Source: Gordonia liuliyuniae
GTDB lineage: Bacteria; Actinomycetota; Actinomycetes; Mycobacteriales; Mycobacteriaceae
Length of the DNA: 64,000 nucleotides
NCBI RefSeq assembly: GCF_021739025.1
Contig: NZ_JAKKOT010000006.1
Span: 124,001 to 188,000, forward strand
Direction: 5' to 3'
The notes beneath the pieces are model-generated. The model was not told the DNA's origin. It saw nothing but the letters and a program-made list of their open reading frames with translations, and did not search any database. This document shows positions 58,452 to 64,000 of this stretch, piece after piece; position 1 is the first letter of the stretch, and every line of letters begins with the position of its first letter. A program made the position numbers and the translations under genes.

Positions 58452-58855
58452 GCCACGGCCTCCCCGACTGCGGGCGCACCTGCCGCGCGACCGGCTTCCA
58501 GAGTCTGTTTCACCTCGAACGCCATCACCTTTCCGGCGATTCGGCGTACACGGTTGAGTTCGGCGACGGCGTCCAGCCAGGCTCGCGGTTCGGTCGGCAG
58601 CGGTTCTGCCGGCTCGGCGTGCAGGAAGTAGTGAAGGATGAACCCGTCCATCCGCTTCTCGCACCAGATCTCCATGGTGCCGGTCACCGGACCCGATACG
58701 CGCCAGCGCACACCTTCGTCGCCTCGATCTTCGGCGACCTCCAGAGTCAGGTCCGGCCACCACCGACGCCAGCGGGCGCGGTCGCCGACGACGGCCCCTG
58801 CCAGCGACACGGAGGCAGCGACGAAAGCGTCGTCGGCCACCTGGATGCTCGTCAC
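58448..58855 (-). CDS. Conserved hypothetical protein (Rv2186c-like)
   Basis: 135 residues starting MTSIQVADDAFVAASVSLAG. Alternating beta pattern (DLTLEVAEDRGDEGVRWRVSG; GTMEIWCEKRMDGFILHYFL) and a C-terminal helix (AVAELNRVRRIAGKVMAFEV) also look SRPBCC-like, so it may be a diverged paralogue of the next gene. Stop overlaps that gene's start by 4 bp. Together with the ArsA-like gene these three form a conserved mycobacterial set (Rv2184c-Rv2186c). Confidence 0.8.
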   Translation of the reverse strand: MTSIQVADDAFVAASVSLAGAVVGDRARWRRWWPDLTLEVAEDRGDEGVRWRVSGPVTGTMEIWCEKRMDGFILHYFLHAEPAEPLPTEPRAWLDAVAELNRVRRIAGKVMAFEVKQTLEAGRAAGAPAVGEAVA

Positions 58856-58988
58856 CGAAACAGCATCACATACCGGCGACGAAAGGGGAAAGCCGCCTCG
58901 GGCACGTCACGCCGCCGACGGCAGATTAGACTTCAGCTTGATGGACCAACGCGTCTTGTCACATAGATCGCTCCGGAAGGTGTTTTCA

Positions 58989-60785
58989 ATGGCTGAGTGC
59001 CGTGTCCCCGCAGGTTTCGTCACACCGAAGGAGCGGAATTCGGCCGACGTCCTTTATGACATCGCCGCGGCGACGCCCGGCAAGACCGTGTTCCGCGTTC
59101 AGCAGGGCGACCAGTGGCTCGCTCTGTCGGCGGGAGACGCCGTCGAGCGGGTCCGGGCGCTCGCCAAGGGATTCATCGCTTCGGGCATCGAGCCGGGCGA
59201 CCGCGTGGCCCTCCTGTCCTCTACTCGTCTCGAGTGGACGCTGATCGACTTCGCGATCTGGTCTGCAGGCGCGGTCCCGGTCCCGATTTACGACTCGTCG
59301 TCGGGCCCGCAGATCGACTGGATCCTGCGCGACTCGGGCGCGGTCGCGATCGTCGTCGAGACGCCTGCGCACCGCGCGGTGGTCGACGGCCTCGAATCGG
59401 TCACCGACGCCGTCCAGGTCTTCGGAATCGACGCCCCGAACGGCGAGGGCATCGTCGATCTGTTCGCCGAACGCGGCGCCACCGTCACCGACCAGCAGCT
59501 CGACGACCGCCGCCGCCTCCTGACGTCGCAAGACCCGGCGACCCTCATCTACACCTCGGGCACCACCGGACGCCCTAAGGGCTGCATGCTCACGCACGCC
59601 AACATGCTCGGCGAGATCGGCGGCGTCCTCGAGTCATCGATGGGCACGCTCCTCGGACCCGAGAAGCGTCTGCTCCTGTTCCTACCGATGGCTCACGTGT
59701 TGGCCCGCGCCATCAACCTGGTGGCCATCGAAGCAGGCGTCGAGGTCGGCTACACGAACAACACGAAGGATCTGCTGCCGATCTTCGCGCAGTTCCAGCC
59801 TTCGCTGATCCTGTCGGTGCCGCGCGTGTTCGAGAAGGTGTTCAACTCGGCGCGCCAGAGCGCGCACGATTCGGGCAAGGGCAAGATCTTCGATCTCGCA
59901 GCCGACACAGCCGTCGAGTTCTCGAAGGCCGGTTCGGATGCGGGTCTGGTGCTGCGCGGTAAGCATGCGTTGTTCGACAAGCTCGTCTACCGCAAGCTGC
60001 GTGCGGCGCTCGGCGGCCGGTGCGAGCTCGCGATCTCCGGCGGCGCACCGCTCGGACCGCATCTCGGACACTTCTTCAGCGGCGTGGGCATCCCCGTCTA
60101 CGAAGGCTACGGTCTCACCGAGACGACCGCCGCGATCTGCGTGAACACCCCGCACGAGGTGCGGGTGGGCACTGTCGGACGCCCGCTGCCCGGCAACGCG
60201 GTCCGCATCGCCGACGACGGCGAAGTCCTGTTGTCCGGCGAGGTCGTGTTCTCCGGGTACTGGCACAACGACGAGGCGACGGCCGCTGCGCTCACCGACG
60301 GATGGTTCCACACCGGGGACATCGGGACCCTCGACGCCGACGGCTACCTGTCGATCACCGGCCGGAAGAAGGAGATCATCGTCACCGCCGGTGGCAAGAA
60401 CGTGTCCCCCGCGCCGATGGAGGACCTCGTCCGCACGCATGCGCTGGTGTCGCAGGCGATGATCGTCGGCGACCAGAAGCCGTTCATCGCTTCGCTCATC
60501 ACGATCGACCCCGAGACGTTCGAGGGTTGGAAGGCACGCAACGGCAAGGACGCAGGCGCTTCGGTCGCGGACCTGGCAGGCGACGCCGAACTTGTCGCCG
60601 AAGTTCAAGCCGCCATCGATCTGGCCAACGAGAGCGTCTCCCACGCGGAGGCGATCAAGAAGTTCCGGATCCTGCCGAGCGACTTCACCGAGGAGACCGG
60701 AGAACTCACGCCGACGCTGAAGGTCAAGCGCAACGTCGTCGCCGAGAACTTCGCCGACGACATCGAAGCCCTGTACACGAAGTAG
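58989..60785 (+). CDS. fadD15: Long-chain fatty-acid--CoA ligase (FadD15-like)
   Basis: 598 residues from the ATG at 58989; upstream open codons overlap the divergent gene and were rejected. Activates fatty acids as acyl-AMP and then acyl-CoA. AMP-binding motif LIYTSGTTGRPKG (about residue 180), YGLTETTAAICVN, GWFHTGDIGTLD, and the C-terminal lysine region LTPTLKVKRNVVAE. Counterpart of Rv2187. The divergent 58856-58988 region holds its promoter. Confidence 0.93.
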   Translation: MAECRVPAGFVTPKERNSADVLYDIAAATPGKTVFRVQQGDQWLALSAGDAVERVRALAKGFIASGIEPGDRVALLSSTRLEWTLIDFAIWSAGAVPVPIYDSSSGPQIDWILRDSGAVAIVVETPAHRAVVDGLESVTDAVQVFGIDAPNGEGIVDLFAERGATVTDQQLDDRRRLLTSQDPATLIYTSGTTGRPKGCMLTHANMLGEIGGVLESSMGTLLGPEKRLLLFLPMAHVLARAINLVAIEAGVEVGYTNNTKDLLPIFAQFQPSLILSVPRVFEKVFNSARQSAHDSGKGKIFDLAADTAVEFSKAGSDAGLVLRGKHALFDKLVYRKLRAALGGRCELAISGGAPLGPHLGHFFSGVGIPVYEGYGLTETTAAICVNTPHEVRVGTVGRPLPGNAVRIADDGEVLLSGEVVFSGYWHNDEATAAALTDGWFHTGDIGTLDADGYLSITGRKKEIIVTAGGKNVSPAPMEDLVRTHALVSQAMIVGDQKPFIASLITIDPETFEGWKARNGKDAGASVADLAGDAELVAEVQAAIDLANESVSHAEAIKKFRILPSDFTEETGELTPTLKVKRNVVAENFADDIEALYTK

Positions 60786-60801
60786 GGTGCTCCTTGCCGA
60801 T

Positions 60802-60831
60802 CGGGCGGAGTCGAACTCTCGGCTCCGCCCG
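60802..60831. terminator. Hairpin between convergent fadD15 and pimB'
   Basis: CGGGCGGAG and CTCCGCCCG form a perfect 9-bp stem with a 12-base loop, 17 bp after the fadD15 stop and 21 bp before the pimB' stop. Confidence 0.75.
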
Positions 60832-60851
60832 CCGCACGGCGATACGAGGCA

Positions 60852-61973
60852 CTAGAGCAATCGCATCAGCCGGGCGGCCTGCTGCCGCCACTGCCAGTGC
60901 TGGACGGTCCACGCACGGCCCTTCGCGCCCATCGCAGCCGCCAGCTCGGTGTCTTTCAGGAGCGTCGTGATCGCCTCGGCGACCCGCTCCCGGTCGCGGC
61001 CGTCGACGACTGTGCCGGTCACCCCGTCGTGGACTGTCTCGGGTGCGCCGCCCGAATCGCCTGCGACGACAGGCACTCCGCTCGCGGACGCCTCGAGGAA
61101 GACGATGCCGAGACCTTCGACGTCGAGGCCGCCGCCACGCGTACGGGTCGGCATCGCGAACACGTCGGCCATCGCGTGGTGCTTCGGCAGTTCGTCGGCA
61201 GGCACCGATCCGGTGAACGTCACCGAGTCGGCCACTCCGGTCTGCGCGGCCAGTTCACGGAGGCGATCGCCGTACGGTCCGCCGCCGACGATCATCAGCC
61301 GGGCGTCCGGCACCTCCCGCAGAATCGACGGCCACGCCTGGACCAGCACGTCCTGACCTTTGCGAGGCACCAGCCGAGACAGGCACAGTACGACCGGTGC
61401 GTCACCGATCCCGTATCGCTCCCGCAGTTCCCTCCGGGCGGCAGCGTCGGGCGCGAACCGGTCCGTGTCCACGCCGCACGGCACGTACTCGAGTGCGGCG
61501 TCCCGACCGAACGCTGAGGAGAAGCGCCCACGCGTGTACCTGCTGACATAGGTGACGACATCGGTGTGGACGCCGATGTACCGCAGCACCTGGCGCGCTC
61601 CGGGGAGCATCGACCAGCCGACCTCGTGACCGTGGGTGCTGGCGACGATACGGCGAGCGCCCGCCTTGCGCAGCCGCGGCGCGAGGACCGCGAGCGGGGC
61701 TGCCGCACCGAACCAGACGGTGTGGACGTCGTGCTCGCGCACCAGTCGCGCGGCCCGGCGCGCGACGAACGGGGTCGGGAGCATCAGCGACGTACGGTGC
61801 CGCACGATCGGGTACGGGGCCGCGGCGTCGTACTCGTCGGAGCCCTTCCATTTCGGCGCGTACACGACGACGTTCTCCGGCGGGACGAAGCGCAGCAGGT
61901 TCTCGAGGTACGACTGGATGCCGCCGGCCCGCGGCGGAAAATCGTTCGTCACCAGCAGCGTCGTCCCCATCAT
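60852..61973 (-). CDS. pimB': PimB' alpha-(1->6) mannosyltransferase (PIM2 synthesis)
   Basis: 373 residues from the ATG at 61973 (ATGA overlap with the lipoprotein gene; a second ATG follows at once). GT4 enzyme with GT-B fold. N-terminal NDFPPRAGGIQSYLENLLR, CLSRLVPRKGQDVLV in the nucleotide-sugar domain, and the donor-site EGLGIVFLEASASGVPVVAG. Transfers the second mannose from GDP-mannose to PIM1, on the inner membrane face. Counterpart of Rv2188c. Confidence 0.94.
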   Translation of the reverse strand: MMGTTLLVTNDFPPRAGGIQSYLENLLRFVPPENVVVYAPKWKGSDEYDAAAPYPIVRHRTSLMLPTPFVARRAARLVREHDVHTVWFGAAAPLAVLAPRLRKAGARRIVASTHGHEVGWSMLPGARQVLRYIGVHTDVVTYVSRYTRGRFSSAFGRDAALEYVPCGVDTDRFAPDAAARRELRERYGIGDAPVVLCLSRLVPRKGQDVLVQAWPSILREVPDARLMIVGGGPYGDRLRELAAQTGVADSVTFTGSVPADELPKHHAMADVFAMPTRTRGGGLDVEGLGIVFLEASASGVPVVAGDSGGAPETVHDGVTGTVVDGRDRERVAEAITTLLKDTELAAAMGAKGRAWTVQHWQWRQQAARLMRLL

Positions 61974-63382
61974 CTGGCCTGGACGCGCAACCATGTCTGC
62001 CACTGCTTCACCAACGCATTCTTGTCGTGCCCGACTGCCGTCTTCATCGCGGCGTCCATCGCTGGGGTGTCGCCGGCAGCGGTCATCTTGCGGTACATGT
62101 CTTTGAGCTTGGGTTCGCCGTACTTGTCGGCGATGAACGCGGCGAACGACCACACACTCTGGTAGGCGACGCGGGCGGCGTCGGTGTCGACCGCGAAGTC
62201 CGAGTCGACCGGCAGCTTCTTCGGAACTCGGCCTGCCGCGACTTCCACCGCGAGATCCGGTGCGGCGTCGACAAACTCGCGATACGTCCCGCTCCGTCCG
62301 ACGTACTCGGGGACGCCTTCGGTCAACCACATCGGAGAGATCTCCGACGTGGTCAGTCGCGTCGCGACATGCATGAGTTCGTGCCGCAGAACGACGGCGA
62401 GCGCCGGTTCGGGTAGGTCGACGGCGTTGGGCGAGAGCACGATTCGCTGTCCGATGACCTGGTCGGTACGCCTGTCGATGCGCGAGAACACCGTGGCGGC
62501 CGCGGCCACGGCGGTATCGCTCGCGGCCGTGCGGGTCAGACCGGAGAACTCGTTCTGGTCGCCGGTCGCGATGATCGCGGCCTTCTGCGTCCAGTCGTCA
62601 CCCCAGAACTTGCTGACCGCGGTGACCGCCTTCGGCAGGATCGACTCGATGCGCGCGACTGCCTTCTCGGTGTTCGGGTATGAGAGGACCGGCGAGGTGC
62701 CGCCCGCCGTGTGGACGTCGGCCGCGGCCAGCCCCGTGAACTCCCACGGCCCGACTTCGGCGGGCGGCTGCGGCCCAGTCGTCGTCGGCCGGGGATCCAC
62801 TGCGGCCGACGCGTCGCCGAGCACCTTCCAGTCGTCGCCGTAACGGGCGAAGACCATCGTCTCGGTCAGCGTCACTTCGGGTTCGGCGAGGCCCGGCGTC
62901 GACGAACCGCCGAGCGCATAGGTGAGTTCGACGGGCGTCACCCACGTGTCGCTCGATCCGGCCTCGTCGACCTCGGCGGCCAGCGCCGGATCGACCTGCC
63001 ATTCGGGCCCGTCACTCGGCGCCACACGGTAGCTGAACGATGTCGTCGCGAGGGGGCCTCCCCGCCGTCCGCGGTTCTTGCCCGGCGCGAACGCTGCGGC
63101 AACGGTGTGCAGGCGGTCGATGGTCGACTGGGGCGCCGCATCGTCGATCAGCGCGTCGACTCCGCCGCGATCACCGGTCCGGAGCACCGACGAGAGCTCG
63201 TCGAGCAGAGCGCCGACTCCGTCGGTCCGCTGCTGTTCAAACGGGTTGAGGGGCGTCGACGCGACACTGGTCGACGAGGTGCTCGACTGGTCGGACGAAT
63301 CCGAGCATCCGGCGACCGTTCCGACGACGGCCAACGCGACTGCGACAGCCGCCGCTGCAGTACGAGGCGCGACGGCGGCCAC
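61970..63382 (-). CDS. Lipoprotein with a gluzincin-type metalloprotease motif
   Basis: 470 residues. Signal peptide with lipobox TVAGC (Cys about 26). An N-terminal beta region (residues 50-240) is followed by a peptidase-like domain with HELMH (His334-His338) and Glu355 in WLTEGVPEYV, the HExxH...E zinc ligand set of gluzincins (peptidase MA-like). A lipid-anchored extracytoplasmic protease is therefore plausible, with target unknown. Stop overlaps the pimB' start; the start lies directly after the ripC-like stop, so the three genes form an operon. Confidence 0.85.
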   Translation of the reverse strand: MAAVAPRTAAAAVAVALAVVGTVAGCSDSSDQSSTSSTSVASTPLNPFEQQRTDGVGALLDELSSVLRTGDRGGVDALIDDAAPQSTIDRLHTVAAAFAPGKNRGRRGGPLATTSFSYRVAPSDGPEWQVDPALAAEVDEAGSSDTWVTPVELTYALGGSSTPGLAEPEVTLTETMVFARYGDDWKVLGDASAAVDPRPTTTGPQPPAEVGPWEFTGLAAADVHTAGGTSPVLSYPNTEKAVARIESILPKAVTAVSKFWGDDWTQKAAIIATGDQNEFSGLTRTAASDTAVAAAATVFSRIDRRTDQVIGQRIVLSPNAVDLPEPALAVVLRHELMHVATRLTTSEISPMWLTEGVPEYVGRSGTYREFVDAAPDLAVEVAAGRVPKKLPVDSDFAVDTDAARVAYQSVWSFAAFIADKYGEPKLKDMYRKMTAAGDTPAMDAAMKTAVGHDKNALVKQWQTWLRVQAR

Positions 63383-64000
63383 TCAGTACCGTCGCGCAGC
63401 GTTGTACGGGCCCGCTTTGTCGACGGGGACGACGGCCACGGGGACACCGAACGTCGAGGCGTGGACGACGAAACCATCGCCGACGTACATCCCGACGTGG
63501 GAGGCGTCCGGGTAGTAAATGATGAGGTCGCCCGGTTTGAGATCCTTGCGGTCGACCGGTGTGCCGCCGCCGAGCTGGGCCTCGCTGGTGCGCGGAATGG
63601 TCTTGTGCGCTTGTTTATACGCCCACAGCATCAGTCCCGAACAGTCGAACTGGTGCGGCCCGGTCGCGCCCCACACATACGGGTCGCCGATCCGGGAGAT
63701 CGCGGCTTGAAGAGCGACGAGCGCTGGGGACGTCCCCTTGGGGACTGCGCTCGCGTCGAACTTGTACTTCGGTCCACGGAGGGCAGCGAGCTGCCTGCCG
63801 GTCAGTGACTTGTAGATGGCCCGGATCTGGACCGCTTCGAGCTGGAGGTCGGCCTGTTTGGCCTGCAGGCGACCGCGCTGCTTCTCCGCGACAGCGACGG
63901 CTTCGCTGGCGTCCCGGGCCGACTTGTCGGCGTTCGCTTTGGCTTCCCGCGTCTTACGGGCGACCGCCGTGATCGACCGCAGGTCGGCCGCCGACTGCCG
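63383..64000 (-). CDS. RipC-like NlpC/P60 peptidoglycan endopeptidase, 5' end outside the window
   Basis: C-terminal 205 residues are present; the frame is open to the right edge. A charged coiled coil (TREAKANADKSARDASEAVA; LQAKQADLQLEAV) leads into an NlpC/P60 domain with the nucleophile in FDCSGL (codon 63641-63643), histidine in DASHVGMYVG and a second in VVHAS. The enzyme cuts the D-Glu-mDAP bond in peptidoglycan stems; in mycobacteria RipC is regulated through the FtsEX complex, whose contact region is the coiled coil. Counterpart of Rv2190c. Confidence 0.93.
   Translation of the reverse strand, partial: RQSAADLRSITAVARKTREAKANADKSARDASEAVAVAEKQRGRLQAKQADLQLEAVQIRAIYKSLTGRQLAALRGPKYKFDASAVPKGTSPALVALQAAISRIGDPYVWGATGPHQFDCSGLMLWAYKQAHKTIPRTSEAQLGGGTPVDRKDLKPGDLIIYYPDASHVGMYVGDGFVVHASTFGVPVAVVPVDKAGPYNAARRY

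Overview
The window comes from a high-GC Gram-positive of the order Mycobacteriales (mycolic-acid actinobacteria), most likely Gordonia or a close relative such as Williamsia. The gene set supports this: an mce/yrbE lipid-uptake operon, Wag31-type DivIVA, the mycobacterial division order mraZ-rsmH-ftsL-pbpB-murE-mraY-murD-ftsW-murG-murC-ftsQ-ftsZ, lipomannan and PIM mannosyltransferases (MptA-like, Rv2181-like, PimB'), PknL with its Rv2175c-type partner, LppM, class II DAHP synthase and RipC-like NlpC/P60. The genus assignment is inference from gene content and synteny as I remember it. No rRNA, tRNA, CRISPR array or insertion sequence was seen.

Layout. Positions 1-2345 (minus strand) hold the start of an mce operon (yrbE-A, yrbE-B, first mce gene cut by the window edge). 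Positions 2623-14574 hold a housekeeping block (ilvA, yigZ, dnaE1, rluD, lspA, two lipoproteins, ansA, dinB) that matches the ileS-to-ilvA neighbourhood of mycobacteria (Rv1536-Rv1559). An SGNH hydrolase and an unrecognised gene bracketed by a 76-bp repeat follow. IleS (16071-19298) has a T-box leader. Positions 19528-40152 (all minus) form the division and cell-wall cluster, read from mraZ down to wag31, with many 4-bp stop/start overlaps. Positions 40582-64000 match Rv2169c-Rv2190c: DUF3040, HEPN, GNAT, lppM, metF, a prenyl synthase, carotenoid genes interleaved with an mptA homologue, the Rv2175c/pknL pair, aroG, an exoribonuclease, mannosyltransferase, acyltransferase, ROK kinase, an ArsA-like ATPase, small SRPBCC-type proteins, fadD15, pimB', a zinc-protease-like lipoprotein and a truncated ripC.

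How the genes work together. Most of the window builds and remodels the envelope: MurC/D/E, MraY and MurG make lipid II; FtsW and PbpB polymerise it at the septum; FtsZ, FtsQ, an FtsL-like protein, SepF and Wag31 organise division and polar growth; PimB', the MptA-like protein and the Rv2181-like protein make PIMs and lipomannan; RipC-like hydrolase cuts peptidoglycan. MraZ probably autoregulates the cluster through GTGG boxes at 10-bp spacing.

Most notable observations: (1) murF is missing from its usual place, and only its third domain survives, fused in frame to the C-terminus of MurE with catalytic motifs eroded; (2) short tandem repeats lie across several gene ends and repeat the stop codon, in the 19-bp cases cycling through all three frames; (3) two opposed arrays of MraZ-like boxes lie upstream of mraZ; (4) a palindrome-rich 76-bp repeat flanks an orphan gene.
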